NCBI RefSeq assembly: GCF_000269985.1
Contig: NC_016109.1
Span: 744,001 to 808,000 of the forward strand
Direction: 5' to 3'
Length of the DNA stretch: 64,000 nucleotides
Origin: Kitasatospora setae KM-6054
GTDB lineage: Bacteria; Actinomycetota; Actinomycetes; Streptomycetales; Streptomycetaceae
How positions within the stretch are numbered: the first letter of the stretch is position 1; the number at the start of each line of letters is the position of its first letter. The notes under the pieces are model-generated. The model ran no database searches. It worked only from the letters and a program-made list of their open reading frames with translations, and had not been told where the DNA came from. Shown here in pieces: positions 7,689 through 17,070 of the stretch. A program made the translations under genes and the position numbers.

Positions 7689-9245
7689 ATGACCAGTTCC
7701 GTCCTGCCCTCCACCGCCTCCGCCCTCGCCAGACGCTCGTTCCTCGGCCTCGGCCTGGGGGCGGGCGCCGCGCTCGCCCTCGCCGCGTGCGGCGGCGCCA
7801 CCGTCGCGCAGACCGGCTCGTCCGGCAGCTCCGGCACCCTCAAGTGGGGCTGGGCGCTGCCCACTTCGTGGGACCCGGTGTTCTCCTCGGCCGGCTGGGA
7901 CGTGCACGCGCTGTCCCTGGTGTACGCCGGTCTGACCAAGCTCGACGAGAGCGGCAAGGCCGTCCCGGCGCTGGCCACCGGCTGGACGTACGACGCCGAC
8001 GGCACCCGGCTGACGTTCACCCTGCGCCCCGGCCTGGTCTTCGAGGACGGCACCCCGCTGGACGCCGCCGCGGTGAAGAAGAGCCTGGACCGCGGCCGCA
8101 CCGAGCCGAAGTCGCTGGTCGCCCCGCAGCTGACCCAGGTCAAGCAGGTGCTGGCCCCGGACGCCACCACCGTGGTGATCGAACTCGCCTCCCCCGACTA
8201 CCAGTTGCCCAACCTGCTGGCCGGCAAGACCGGCCTGGTGGTGAACCCGAAGGCGTTCGAGTCGGACGCCGCCGCGCTGGCCGCCAAGCCGGCCGGCTCG
8301 GGCCCGTTCAGCCTGGTCTCCTACGTCCAGAACAGCAAGGCGGTGCTGCGCCGCAACCCGCGCTACTGGGATGCCGGGGCGATCAGGCTGGAGAACTTCG
8401 AGCTCTACCCGCTGCCGGACGCCGCCACCGTGGTCAGCGGCCTGCAGTCCGGGCAGTTCGACGTCGCGCAGATCCCCGGCAGCCAGGTGGAGGCGGCCAA
8501 GGCGGCCGGGCTGGAGGTGCAGGAGATCCCGTCGCTGGTGGTGGCGGTGCTGGACGTCAACACCACCAAGGCGCCGTTCGACAACCCGGACGTGGTGGAG
8601 GCGCTGAAGTACGCGATCGACCGCGAAGCCCTGGTGAAGACCCAGCTGTTCGGCCACGGCGAGGTCAACTACCAGCCGTTCCCGAAGGGTTACGTCGGCC
8701 ACGACCCGGCCTCGGAGGACCTGTTCCGGCACGACCCGGACAAGGCCCGGGCGCTGCTGGCGAAGGCCGGACACCCGGACGGCGTCGACCTGACGCTGAC
8801 CACCACCACCGCGCAGGGCCTGCCCGAGCAGTTGCAGGCGCAGCTGAAGGAGGTCGGCATCCGGGTGAACATCGAGGTGATCCCGGCGGCGCAGGCCACC
8901 CAGATCGTCTACGTGCAGCACTCCAAGACGCTGTTCACCGACCAGTTCGCGGGCCGCGACTCGGCCGCCCAGGCGTTCCAGGTGCTGTTCGGCGAGCAGG
9001 GCCTGATGAACCCCGGCCGCACCACCCCGCCGGAGCTGAAGGCCGCCGTCCAGCAGGTCTCGCGCACCCCGCTGGACTCGCCGGACTACCCGAAGGCGCT
9101 GCGGGCGGCGACCGCGCTGGCGGTGCGGACCATGCCGAACGTGTTCCTGTACAGCGTGCCGCGGCTGCTGGCCCGCCGGAAGTCGGTCTCGCCGATCCCC
9201 GCGTTCACCGTCGTGCAGCGCTTCGAGGGGGTGAGCGTCGCGTGA
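7689..9245 (+). CDS. ABC transporter substrate-binding lipoprotein (family 5, Dpp/Opp type)
   Basis: 518 residues. The N-terminus has a twin-arginine stretch (ARRSFLGLGLGAG) followed by a lipobox (LALAAC, Cys about residue 34), so it is probably Tat-exported and lipid-anchored. The body carries the family-5 signature region (LVYAGLTKLDESGKAVPALATGWTYDADG and LRPGLVFEDGTPLDAAAVKKSL). Family-5 proteins bind peptides, nickel, glutathione or other small organics; placement with sulfonate/sulfone-type oxidoreductases and behind a Cys leader suggests an organosulfur ligand. It overlaps the first permease by 4 nt (GTGA). Family sure, substrate inferred. Confidence 0.9.
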   Translation: MTSSVLPSTASALARRSFLGLGLGAGAALALAACGGATVAQTGSSGSSGTLKWGWALPTSWDPVFSSAGWDVHALSLVYAGLTKLDESGKAVPALATGWTYDADGTRLTFTLRPGLVFEDGTPLDAAAVKKSLDRGRTEPKSLVAPQLTQVKQVLAPDATTVVIELASPDYQLPNLLAGKTGLVVNPKAFESDAAALAAKPAGSGPFSLVSYVQNSKAVLRRNPRYWDAGAIRLENFELYPLPDAATVVSGLQSGQFDVAQIPGSQVEAAKAAGLEVQEIPSLVVAVLDVNTTKAPFDNPDVVEALKYAIDREALVKTQLFGHGEVNYQPFPKGYVGHDPASEDLFRHDPDKARALLAKAGHPDGVDLTLTTTTAQGLPEQLQAQLKEVGIRVNIEVIPAAQATQIVYVQHSKTLFTDQFAGRDSAAQAFQVLFGEQGLMNPGRTTPPELKAAVQQVSRTPLDSPDYPKALRAATALAVRTMPNVFLYSVPRLLARRKSVSPIPAFTVVQRFEGVSVA

Positions 9246-10336
9246 GCGCGGCAGCCCCGGCCGGGCGGGAGGGGACCGCCGGATCGCGGACCGCCGGGTC
9301 GCGGACCGCCGGGTGGGTGCTGCGGCGGGCCGCCCGGGCGCCCCGCTCGCTGGGCCGGGTGCTGGCCTCGGCCGCCACCGTGTTCCTGCTCTCCTCGCTG
9401 CTCACCTTCGGGCTCGGCGCGGTCTCCGACGCCAACCCGGCGGCCGCGGTGCTCGGCGAGACCGCGACCCCCGCCGACATCGCCCGCCTCGACCACGAGT
9501 TCGGCCTCGACCGGCCGCTGTGGACGCAGTTCGGCAGTTGGCTGGGGCACGCCGTCCAGGGCGACCTGGGCCGGTCCTGGTTCACCACCCTGCCGGTCGG
9601 CGACTCGATCGCGGCCGCCCTGCCGGTCGACCTGTCGATCGCCGGCCTGGCGCTGCTGCTGGCCGTCCTGCTCGGCGCCGCCGGGGGCGTCGCCGCCGCG
9701 CTGCGCCCCGGCAGCCGGCTGGACCGGTCGGTCACCGCGCTGTGCACCCTGCTCGGCACGCTGCCCGCGTTCGTGGTGGCGATCGGCCTGATCACCCTGG
9801 TCTCCGTGCAACTGCGGCTGCTGCCCTCGGGCGGCTACGTGCCGCTCGACCAGGACCCGGCCCAGTGGCTGCGGTTCGCCCTGTTGCCCGCGCTGGCGCT
9901 GAGCCTGGACGCGGCGGCGGGCATCGCCCGGCAGCTGCGCACCTCGCTGGTCGGCGCGCTGCGCGAGAACTGGGCGACCGGCGCCGCGATGCGCGGACTG
10001 TCCCACCGCCGGGTGCTGTTCGGGCACGTGCTGCGCAACGCCGCCGGGCCCGCCGTGACGGTGCTCGGGATGAGCGTGCCGATGCTGATCGGCGGCGCCG
10101 TCGTCACCGAGCGGATCTTCAACCTGCCGGGCATCGCCCAACTGTCGCTGCGGGCCGCCGAACAGCACGACGTCCCGGTGATCCAGGGCACCCTGCTGGT
10201 GACCGTCGCCGTGGTGCTGGCCGCCAACCTGGCGGTGGACGCCGGGCTGCTGGCGCTCAACCCGGCCGCCCGCCGCACCGGCCGCCGTGACGCCCGCCGC
10301 ACCACCCGCCGCCCGGCCCCGGCGGGTGCGCGATGA
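9242..10336 (+). CDS. ABC transporter permease (DppB-like)
   Basis: 364 residues from a GTG that overlaps the binding-protein stop. It has several hydrophobic segments and the permease EAA-like loop near GAAMRGLSHRRVLFGHVLRNAAGPAVTVLG, with the DppB-type periplasmic stretch FGLDRPLWTQFGSWLGHAVQGDLGRS after the first membrane helix. N-terminal Gly/Ser/Arg repeats (GSRTAGSRTAG) are unusual but harmless. It pairs with the next permease, whose ATG overlaps its stop by 4 nt. Confidence 0.9.
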   Translation: MSAAAPAGREGTAGSRTAGSRTAGWVLRRAARAPRSLGRVLASAATVFLLSSLLTFGLGAVSDANPAAAVLGETATPADIARLDHEFGLDRPLWTQFGSWLGHAVQGDLGRSWFTTLPVGDSIAAALPVDLSIAGLALLLAVLLGAAGGVAAALRPGSRLDRSVTALCTLLGTLPAFVVAIGLITLVSVQLRLLPSGGYVPLDQDPAQWLRFALLPALALSLDAAAGIARQLRTSLVGALRENWATGAAMRGLSHRRVLFGHVLRNAAGPAVTVLGMSVPMLIGGAVVTERIFNLPGIAQLSLRAAEQHDVPVIQGTLLVTVAVVLAANLAVDAGLLALNPAARRTGRRDARRTTRRPAPAGAR

Positions 10337-11262
10337 GCGCGGCGGACGCGACGGGTGCGGCGCGGCGTCGTCCGGTGGCCCGCCGACCGGTGGTGCGGGC
10401 CTCGCTGGCGGTGCTGGCCGTGGTCGCGCTGCTGGCCGTGTTCGGCGGCCGGCTCGCCCCGCTCGACCCGCTCGCCCAGGACACCGCCCGGCTGCTGAAC
10501 GGCCCCGGCACCGGCCACCCGCTGGGCACCGACTACCTGGGCCGGGACGTGCTCAGCCGGCTGCTCGCGGGCACCGGCCTGTCGGTGGCCGCGGCCGCCG
10601 AGGCGGTCGGCACCGCCCTGCTGCTCGGCGTGCTCCCGGGCCTGGCCTCGGTGCGGTTCTCCGCGCCGCTGGCCTGGGTGTCGCTGCGCGCCGTGGACGC
10701 CCTGATGACGCTGCCGTTCACGCTGTTCGCGATCGCGGCGGTCGGCGTCCTCGGCAACGGGCTGCACCAGGCGATGCTGGCCCTGGGCGTGCTGCTCGCG
10801 CCGCTGTTCTTCCGGGTCTCCCGGGCCGCGGCGCTCGGCCTGGACCGGGCTCAGTACGTGGAGGCCGCCGAGCTGATGGGCGCCGGACGGCTCACCGTGC
10901 TGCGCACCCACGTGTGGCGCAAGGTGCTGCCGACCCTCGCCGTCACCACGGCGCACGCGCTGGCCACCGCGCTGCTCACGGTCGCCTCGCTGACCTTCCT
11001 CGGCATCGGCGTCCAGCCGCCCGCGCCGACCTGGGGCGGGATGCTCGCCAGCGACCTGGGCTTCCTCGCCCAGCAGCCGTGGGCCCCGGTCGTCCCCACC
11101 GCGCTGATCGTGCTGACCGTCGGGGCGCTCAACCTGCTGGCCGACGCGCTGCGGGACGCCGAGCCGGCCGGGCCCGCGCCCGAAGCCCCGCCCGGGGCGC
11201 CCGTCCCGAACCCGCTGCGAGCGCCGGAGGAGGCCCGCGATGACCACCGCGTCCGTGTCTGA
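10333..11262 (+). CDS. ABC transporter permease (DppC-like)
   Basis: 309 residues. The N-terminal helix is followed by HPLGTDYLGRDVLSRLLAGT, the hallmark of DppC/OppC permeases, then about five more membrane helices and an EAA-like loop (EAAELMGAGRLTVLRTHVWRKVLPTLAV). Start ATG overlaps the previous stop (ATGA). The C-terminus runs into the next ATPase gene with a 23-nt overlap, so the importer genes form a tight operon. Confidence 0.9.
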   Translation: MSAADATGAARRRPVARRPVVRASLAVLAVVALLAVFGGRLAPLDPLAQDTARLLNGPGTGHPLGTDYLGRDVLSRLLAGTGLSVAAAAEAVGTALLLGVLPGLASVRFSAPLAWVSLRAVDALMTLPFTLFAIAAVGVLGNGLHQAMLALGVLLAPLFFRVSRAAALGLDRAQYVEAAELMGAGRLTVLRTHVWRKVLPTLAVTTAHALATALLTVASLTFLGIGVQPPAPTWGGMLASDLGFLAQQPWAPVVPTALIVLTVGALNLLADALRDAEPAGPAPEAPPGAPVPNPLRAPEEARDDHRVRV

Positions 11263-12301
11263 CCACCCCTCGTCCGACCGCCCCTCGTCCGACCGCCCCT
11301 CGTCCGGCGGCAGCGCGCCCGACCGGCCCGCGCCCGGCGGTACCGTCCTGGAGGTCGAGGGCCTGCGGGTGACTGTCGGCCACGGCGCCGCCGAGGCCGT
11401 CCGGGAGGTGTCCTTCACCGTCCTCGCCGGGCAGTCCGTCGGCCTGGTCGGCGAGTCCGGCAGCGGCAAGACGCTGACCTGCCGGGCCGTCCTCGGGCTG
11501 GCCGCCCCCGGCGTCCGGTCCGACGCCGGCACCCTCGCCCTCGGCGGCACCGACCTGCTCGGCCTGGACGCGCGCGGCTGGCAGCGGCTGCGCGGCGCCC
11601 GGCTCGGCGCGGTCTTCCAGGACCCCGGTTCCTTCCTCAACCCGGCGCTCACCGTCGGCCGCCAGCTCGCCGAACCGCTGCGGGTGCACCGCGGCCTGTC
11701 CCGGGCGGACGCCCGCCGGCGCGCCGTCGAACTGCTCGACTCGGTCGGCCTGCGCGACCCGGAGGCCGTGTACGGGCGCTACCCGCACGAGCTGTCCAGC
11801 GGCATGCTGCAGCGCGTGCTGATCGCGATCGCGGTCAGCGGCGACCCGGACCTGCTGGTCGCCGACGAGGCCACCACCGCGCTGGACACCGTCGTCCAGG
11901 CCGAGGTGCTCGACCTGCTGGCCCGGCTGCGGGAGGAACGCGGCCTCGGCCTGCTGCTGGTCAGCCACGATCTCGCGGTGGTCGCCGACGCCACCGACCG
12001 GCTGCTGGTCCTGTACGCCGGGGAGGTCGTCGAGGACGGCCCCACCGCGAGCGTGGTCGCCGCCCCCGCCCACCCCTACACCGAGGCGCTGCTCGCCGTC
12101 GCGGGCCTCGGCCCCGGCGCCCGCACCCGCTTCCCCGTCATCCCCGGCCGTCCCCCCGCCCCCGGCACCGCCGCCGCCGGCTGCCGCTTCGCCCCGCGCT
12201 GCGCCTACGCGGAGCCGGAGTGCTCACTCGCCCCGGTCCCGCTGGTCTCAGCCCCGGACGGGGACGGGGACCGCAAGGTCCGCTGCCTGAAGCCTCGTTG
12301 A
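11240..12301 (+). CDS. ABC transporter ATP-binding protein (DppD-like)
   Basis: 353 residues. Walker A GESGSGKT, a signature loop read as LSSGMLQRVLIAIA rather than the usual LSGGxxQR, Walker B LLVADEATTALD, and the C-terminal Cys-rich oligopeptide/dipeptide domain (GCRFAPRCAYAEPEC). That Cys cluster is typical of Dpp/Opp ATPases. The N-terminal tail contains three near copies of PSSDR encoded by a 15-nt tandem repeat (about 11265-11305), likely disordered. It energises import together with the second ATPase at 12419. Confidence 0.9.
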   Translation: MTTASVSDHPSSDRPSSDRPSSGGSAPDRPAPGGTVLEVEGLRVTVGHGAAEAVREVSFTVLAGQSVGLVGESGSGKTLTCRAVLGLAAPGVRSDAGTLALGGTDLLGLDARGWQRLRGARLGAVFQDPGSFLNPALTVGRQLAEPLRVHRGLSRADARRRAVELLDSVGLRDPEAVYGRYPHELSSGMLQRVLIAIAVSGDPDLLVADEATTALDTVVQAEVLDLLARLREERGLGLLLVSHDLAVVADATDRLLVLYAGEVVEDGPTASVVAAPAHPYTEALLAVAGLGPGARTRFPVIPGRPPAPGTAAAGCRFAPRCAYAEPECSLAPVPLVSAPDGDGDRKVRCLKPR

Positions 12302-12354
12302 GGCGGCGCCCGCAGTCTCGTACCGGCCGGAGCGGCCGCGCTGCCGCGCGCCGC

Positions 12355-12379
12355 CCCGTCCCGTCCCGTCCCGTCCCGT
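12355..12379. repeat. Five tandem CCCGT units
   Basis: A perfect 5-nt microsatellite in the 117-nt gap between the two ATPase genes. Slippage could change spacing between genes; no other role is visible. Confidence 0.7.
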
Positions 12380-12418
12380 CCACTCTGTCTGTCCGCGAGT
12401 CCCCGGAGGTGTCGTCCC

Positions 12419-13375
12419 ATGACCGCTCTGCTCGAAGTCCGTTCGCTACAGGTCGAGTTCGACCGGGGCACGCCCGTGCTCGACGGTGTGGACGTGCGGG
12501 TGCGGGCCGGCGAGATCCTCGGCGTGATCGGGGAGACCGGCTCCGGGAAGACCACGCTGGCGCGGGCGGTGGTGGGGCTGGCGCCGGTCGCGGCGGGGCG
12601 GATCACGGTGGACGGCCGGGAGCGGACCGGGCTGCGCGGGCGGGCGCTGCGGGAGGCGCGGCGGGCCGGGGCGGTGCAGTACATGTTCCAGGATCCGCTG
12701 CGGTCGCTGGACCCGGACCTGACGGTGCTGCGGCTGGTCGGCCAGCCGCTCGCGGTGGCCGGCGTCCCGGCCGGCGAGCGGCGGGGGCGGGTGCTGGAGG
12801 CGCTGGACCTGGTCGGCCTGGACCACGCGCTGGCCGGGCGCCGCCCGGGCCTGCTCTCCGGCGGCCAGCGCCAGCGCGTCGCGCTGGCCCGGGCGATCGT
12901 GACCCGTCCGCGCCTGCTGCTCGCCGACGAGCCGGTCTCCGCGCTGGACGCCTCGAACCGCAACCACGTGCTGCGGCTGCTCGACGAGCTGCGCCGCGAG
13001 CTGGACCTCGCCGTCGTGCTGATCTCGCACGACCTGGAGTCGCTGGCGGGCGTCGCGGACCGGCTGGCGGTGCTGTACCGGGGGCGGATCGTGGAGAGCG
13101 GACCGGCGGCGGAGGTGCTGGAGCGGCCGCTGCACCCGTACACGGCGCTGTTGGCGGCGTCCGCGCCGGGCGGCGGGCCGGAGCGGCGGGCCGAGCTGGC
13201 GCGGCTGCGCGCCCCGGCGCCCGCCCGGCCGGAGTCCTCCGGGTGCGCCTTCGCGCACCGCTGCGCGTTCGCCGACGCCGGCTGCGCGGGCCGCCCGGCG
13301 GAGTCCGATCCGCTGCCGGGCCGGACGGTGGCCTGCCACCGCAGCGCCGACTGGCGCCACACTGAAGCTTCCTGA
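12419..13375 (+). CDS. ABC transporter ATP-binding protein (DppF-like)
   Basis: 318 residues. Walker A GETGSGKTT, signature LLSGGQRQRVALARAI, Walker B LLLADEPVSALD, H-loop LISHD, and the C-terminal oligopeptide-transporter Cys stretch (GCAFAHRCAFADAGCAG). GGAGGTG stands 9 nt before the ATG. It is the second ATPase of the importer. Its TGA stop is the first three bases of the 13-bp palindrome at 13373-13385. Confidence 0.9.
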   Translation: MTALLEVRSLQVEFDRGTPVLDGVDVRVRAGEILGVIGETGSGKTTLARAVVGLAPVAAGRITVDGRERTGLRGRALREARRAGAVQYMFQDPLRSLDPDLTVLRLVGQPLAVAGVPAGERRGRVLEALDLVGLDHALAGRRPGLLSGGQRQRVALARAIVTRPRLLLADEPVSALDASNRNHVLRLLDELRRELDLAVVLISHDLESLAGVADRLAVLYRGRIVESGPAAEVLERPLHPYTALLAASAPGGGPERRAELARLRAPAPARPESSGCAFAHRCAFADAGCAGRPAESDPLPGRTVACHRSADWRHTEAS

Positions 13376-13385
13376 CGGTCCGTCA
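13373..13385. promoter_or_regulatory. 13-bp palindrome TGACGGTCCGTCA (copy 2)
   Basis: Identical to the site at 7205-7217. It overlaps the stop of the DppF-like gene and lies 20 nt before the molybdopterin oxidoreductase ATG, so it may control an internal promoter for the enzyme half of the locus. Confidence 0.55.
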
Positions 13386-13404
13386 ACTCTGGAGTCCGCC
13401 CACC

Positions 13405-15831
13405 ATGACCACGCTGCCCACCACCTCGCACTGGGGCGCCTTCCGGGCCGGCCCGCACCCCGCCGGCGGGGTGCTGGTCGAGCCGCACCCGGACGACCCG
13501 GCGCCCTCCCCGCTGCTGGCGGGCGTCCCCGGCTCGCTGCGGCACCGCACCCGGGTGCGCCGGCCGGCCGTCCGGGAGGGCTGGCTGCGCGGCGGGCCGG
13601 GGACCGGCGCGGGGCGCGGGCGGGAGCCGTTCGTGGAGGTCTCCTGGGAGCGGGCACTCGACCTGGTCGCCGGTGAACTGGCAAGGGTGAAGCGGGAGTT
13701 CGGCCCGCAGGCGGTGTTCGGCGGGTCGTACGGCTGGGCGTCGGCGGGCCGGTTCCACCACGCGCAGAGCCAACTGCACCGGTTCCTGGCCCTGTTCGGC
13801 GGCTACACCGCTTCCCGGAACTCGTACAGCCTGGGCACCTCGCTGGTGCTGCTCCCCCGGGTGCTGGGGGACGCCGAGGCGGTGCTGCGGGCCACCTCCT
13901 CGTGGCCGACGATCGTGCGGCACACCCGGCTGCTGGTCGCGTTCGGCGGCGTCCCGGCGAAGAACGTGTACGTCACGCCGGGCGGCGTGACCCGGCACAC
14001 CACGCCCGGCTTCCTCGCCGAACTCGCCGCCGCCGGAACGGAGGTGACGCTGGTCTCCCCGCTGCGCGACGACCTGCCGGACGGGCCGGCCACCGACTGG
14101 CTGCCGGTCGCCCCGGGCACCGACACCGCGCTGATGCTGGCCCTCACCCACACCCTGGTCGCCGAGAACCTGCACGACCGGGCGTTCCTCGCCCGCTACA
14201 CCAGCGGCTGGCCGGTGCTGGAGCGCTACCTGGACGGCCGGGCCGACGGCACCCCGAAGGACGCCGACTGGGCCGCGCCGATCTGCGGGCTGGCGGCGGA
14301 GCGGATCCGCGCGCTGGCCCGGAAGATGGCCGGCACCCGGACCCTGGTCACCGTCACCTGGTCGCTGCAGCGCGCCCGGTACGGCGAGCAACCGGTCTGG
14401 GCCGCCATCGCGTTGGCCAGCGCACTCGGCCAACTCGGCCTGCCCGGAGGCGGGTTCGGCCACGGCTACGGCTCGATGGGCGACGTCGGCGACACCGGGA
14501 CCGCGCTCCGCCTGCCGTTCCTGCCCCAACCGGCCAATCCCGTCGACGAGTTCATCCCCTGCGCGCGGATCGCCGACCTGCTGCTGCACCCCGGCGAGGA
14601 GTACCCGTACGACGGCACCACCCGCCGCTACCCGGACATCCGACTGGTGCACTGGGCCGGCGGCAACCCGTTCCACCACCACCAGGACCTGGGACGGCTG
14701 CGCCGGGCCTTCGCCCGCCCGGAGACCGTGATCGTCCACGAGCCGCACTGGACGGCCACCGCGCGGCACGCCGACATCGTGCTGCCCGTCACCACGACGC
14801 TGGAACGCGAGGACTTCGGCGGCGGTCGGCGCGACACCCACCTGATCGCCATGCACCGCGCCGCCGACCCGGTCGGCGAGGCCCGCGACGACCACGCGAT
14901 CCTCGCCGCGCTCGCCGAACGCCTCGGCTTCGCAGCGGAGTTCACCGAGAACCGGACCCCGCGCCAATGGCTGGAGCACCTGTACGGGCAGTGGGCCGAG
15001 CAGCTGCGCGCGGACGGGGCGGAGGGCGCGGGCAGCACCGGCAGCGCGGGCGGCCCGCCGTCGTTCGACCGGTTCTGGGCCGACGGCGAGTGGCGGCTGC
15101 CCGAGCAGCACCCCGAACGCACCCTGTTCGCCGAGTTCCGGGCCGACCCTGACCGGCACCCGCTGGCCACCCCCAGCGGCCGGATCGAACTGCACTCCCC
15201 CGCGATCGCCGCCCTCGACCTGCCCGACTGCCCCGGCCACCCCGCCTGGCTCGACCCGCGCCCCGACCCCGCCACCGCCCGGCGGCACCCGCTGCTGCTG
15301 ATCGCCAACCAGCCCGCCACCCGGCTGCACAGCCAACTCGACGTCGGCGCCGCCAGTCTGGCCGACAAGGTGGCCGACCGCGAGGCCGTCGAACTGCACC
15401 CCGCGGACGCGGCGGAACGCGCGATCGGCGACGGCGACCTGGTGCGGATCTTCAACGACCGCGGCGCCTGCCTGGCCGGGGCCCGGCTCAGCGACCGGCT
15501 GCGCCCCGGCGTGGTCCGGCTGCCCACCGGCGCCTGGTTCGACCCCGTCCCCGACACCGAGCCGCCGCTGTGCGCGCACGGCAACCCCAACGCGCTGACC
15601 GCCGACCTGCCCAGCTCCCGGCTCTCCCAGGGCTGCACCGGCCAGCACGCCCCGGTCCAACTGGAGCGCTGGACCGGCGGCGACCCGCCCCCGGTGACCG
15701 TCCGCCACCCGCCCGTCCTGCTCCCCGCCCCGACGTCCGACCCGACGTCCGAGGCAACGCCCGACCCGGCGTCCGAGCCGGCGCCCGTCCCCCGTCCCGA
15801 GCACGCACCGCCCCCGGAGGCCGTCCGATGA
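13405..15831 (+). CDS. Molybdopterin oxidoreductase, DMSO/biotin sulfoxide reductase-like
   Basis: 808 residues. The N-terminus has HWGAFRAG and the GGSYGWASAGRFHHAQSQLHRF block of the BisC/TorA/DMSO-reductase branch, in which a Ser (here in GWASAG) ligates Mo. No N-terminal Cys cluster for an Fe-S centre and no Tat signal are present, as in cytosolic biotin sulfoxide reductase. The C-terminal MGD-binding region reads HPLLLIANQPATRLHSQLD and VRLPTGAWFDP. A disordered Pro-rich tail of about 45 residues follows. Probable role: reduction (or oxygen transfer) on a sulfoxide brought in by the importer. It overlaps the next gene by 4 nt. Confidence 0.88.
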   Translation: MTTLPTTSHWGAFRAGPHPAGGVLVEPHPDDPAPSPLLAGVPGSLRHRTRVRRPAVREGWLRGGPGTGAGRGREPFVEVSWERALDLVAGELARVKREFGPQAVFGGSYGWASAGRFHHAQSQLHRFLALFGGYTASRNSYSLGTSLVLLPRVLGDAEAVLRATSSWPTIVRHTRLLVAFGGVPAKNVYVTPGGVTRHTTPGFLAELAAAGTEVTLVSPLRDDLPDGPATDWLPVAPGTDTALMLALTHTLVAENLHDRAFLARYTSGWPVLERYLDGRADGTPKDADWAAPICGLAAERIRALARKMAGTRTLVTVTWSLQRARYGEQPVWAAIALASALGQLGLPGGGFGHGYGSMGDVGDTGTALRLPFLPQPANPVDEFIPCARIADLLLHPGEEYPYDGTTRRYPDIRLVHWAGGNPFHHHQDLGRLRRAFARPETVIVHEPHWTATARHADIVLPVTTTLEREDFGGGRRDTHLIAMHRAADPVGEARDDHAILAALAERLGFAAEFTENRTPRQWLEHLYGQWAEQLRADGAEGAGSTGSAGGPPSFDRFWADGEWRLPEQHPERTLFAEFRADPDRHPLATPSGRIELHSPAIAALDLPDCPGHPAWLDPRPDPATARRHPLLLIANQPATRLHSQLDVGAASLADKVADREAVELHPADAAERAIGDGDLVRIFNDRGACLAGARLSDRLRPGVVRLPTGAWFDPVPDTEPPLCAHGNPNALTADLPSSRLSQGCTGQHAPVQLERWTGGDPPPVTVRHPPVLLPAPTSDPTSEATPDPASEPAPVPRPEHAPPPEAVR

Positions 15832-17006
15832 GCGTCACCACCACTGCCTCGCCCGGCTTCCCGGCCCCCGCACTGGACGGGCTGCCCGCCGTGACCGCCG
15901 CGCTGGCGGCCTGCGCCGCCGCGCACGACCGGGACGCCGAACTCCCGCTCGCGGACTTCGAACTCCTGCACGGTGCGGGCCTGTTGACCGCGACGGTGGC
16001 CACCCGGCACGGCGGTCCCGGGGCCGGCCTGGCCGACACCGCGCGGATCCTGCGGGCGCTCGGCGCGGGCGACCCGGCGGTGGCACTGGTCACCGCGATG
16101 ACGCTGTTCACGCACGCCGCCGAGGCCCGCACCCCGTACTGGCCGGCCGGCCCGCTCGCCGAACTGCTCGCCGAGTCCGCGCAGCGCCCGGTCCTGGTGA
16201 ACGCGCTGCGGGTGGAGCCCGAGCTGGGCAGCCCGGTGCGCGGCGGCCTGCCCGCGACCACCGCCCGCCGCCGCGGCGACGGCTGGGAGCTGACCGGCCA
16301 CAAGATCTACTCGACCGGCGCGTACCTGCTGGACTGGCTGCTGGTCTGGGCCGCGACCGACGAGGAGCGGCCCCGGGTCGGTTCCTTCCTGGTCCGGGCC
16401 GGCAGCCCCGGCCTGACCGTCGAACCGGTCTGGGACCACCTCGGCCTGCGCGCCTCGCGCAGCGACGACGTCCACCTGAACGCCGTCCCGGTGCCCGGCG
16501 ACCGGGTCGGCCCACTCGCCCTCCCCGGCGCCGACGGCAGCCGCCACTCGATCGGCGGCGCCTGGAACGGCCTCGGCCTGGCCGCCCTGTACCTCGGCGT
16601 CGCCGGCGCCGCCCGGGACTGGCTGCTCGGCTTCCTGCACGAGCGCACCCCCAGCGCCCTCGGCGCGCCGCTGGCCTCGCTGCCCCGCTTCCAGGCCGCC
16701 GTCGGCGAGATCGAGGTCTCGCTGGCCGGGGCCGACCGGCTGGTCGACGCCCTCGCCGCGGCCGTCGACGCGGGCGAGCCGGGCGCCGCCGAGCAGACGG
16801 GCGGCGCGAAGCTGCTCGCCACCCGGGCCGCGATCGACGCCGTCCAGCAGGCGGTGGCCCTGGTCGGCAACCACGGCCTGACCCGCCACCACCCGCTGGA
16901 GCGCCACCTGCGCGACGTGCTGTGCGCCCGCGTCCACACCCCGCAGGACGACTCGGTCCTGCTCGCGGCGGGCCGGGCCGCCCTCGACCGCGTCCGCCCC
17001 CGCTGA
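15828..17006 (+). CDS. Acyl-CoA dehydrogenase-fold flavoprotein, DszC/SfnB-like
   Basis: 392 residues, ATG overlapping the previous stop (ATGA). It has the acyl-CoA dehydrogenase fold with GWELTGHKIYSTGAYLLDWLLVWAATDE in the middle beta-domain and a C-terminus GNHGLTRHHPLERHLRDVLCARVHTPQDD. That last block is typical of the flavin-dependent monooxygenase branch (DszC, SfnB/C), where it replaces the dehydrogenase active site. Such enzymes use reduced flavin to oxidise sulfides or sulfones. Neighbouring flavin reductase (19158) and SsuD-like enzymes fit. Fold sure, reaction inferred. Confidence 0.85.
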   Translation: MSVTTTASPGFPAPALDGLPAVTAALAACAAAHDRDAELPLADFELLHGAGLLTATVATRHGGPGAGLADTARILRALGAGDPAVALVTAMTLFTHAAEARTPYWPAGPLAELLAESAQRPVLVNALRVEPELGSPVRGGLPATTARRRGDGWELTGHKIYSTGAYLLDWLLVWAATDEERPRVGSFLVRAGSPGLTVEPVWDHLGLRASRSDDVHLNAVPVPGDRVGPLALPGADGSRHSIGGAWNGLGLAALYLGVAGAARDWLLGFLHERTPSALGAPLASLPRFQAAVGEIEVSLAGADRLVDALAAAVDAGEPGAAEQTGGAKLLATRAAIDAVQQAVALVGNHGLTRHHPLERHLRDVLCARVHTPQDDSVLLAAGRAALDRVRPR

Positions 17007-17070
17007 CCCCTCCTCCTCCGGCCTGCGCTCTTCCCTCCTCCTGTTCGCTCCTTCCGAAAGGACCACCGCC

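Noticed and set aside
12205..15804. Minus-strand 1199-residue ORF
   Set aside because: Antisense to DppF-like and molybdopterin genes; no motif and composition typical of a GC-rich shadow.
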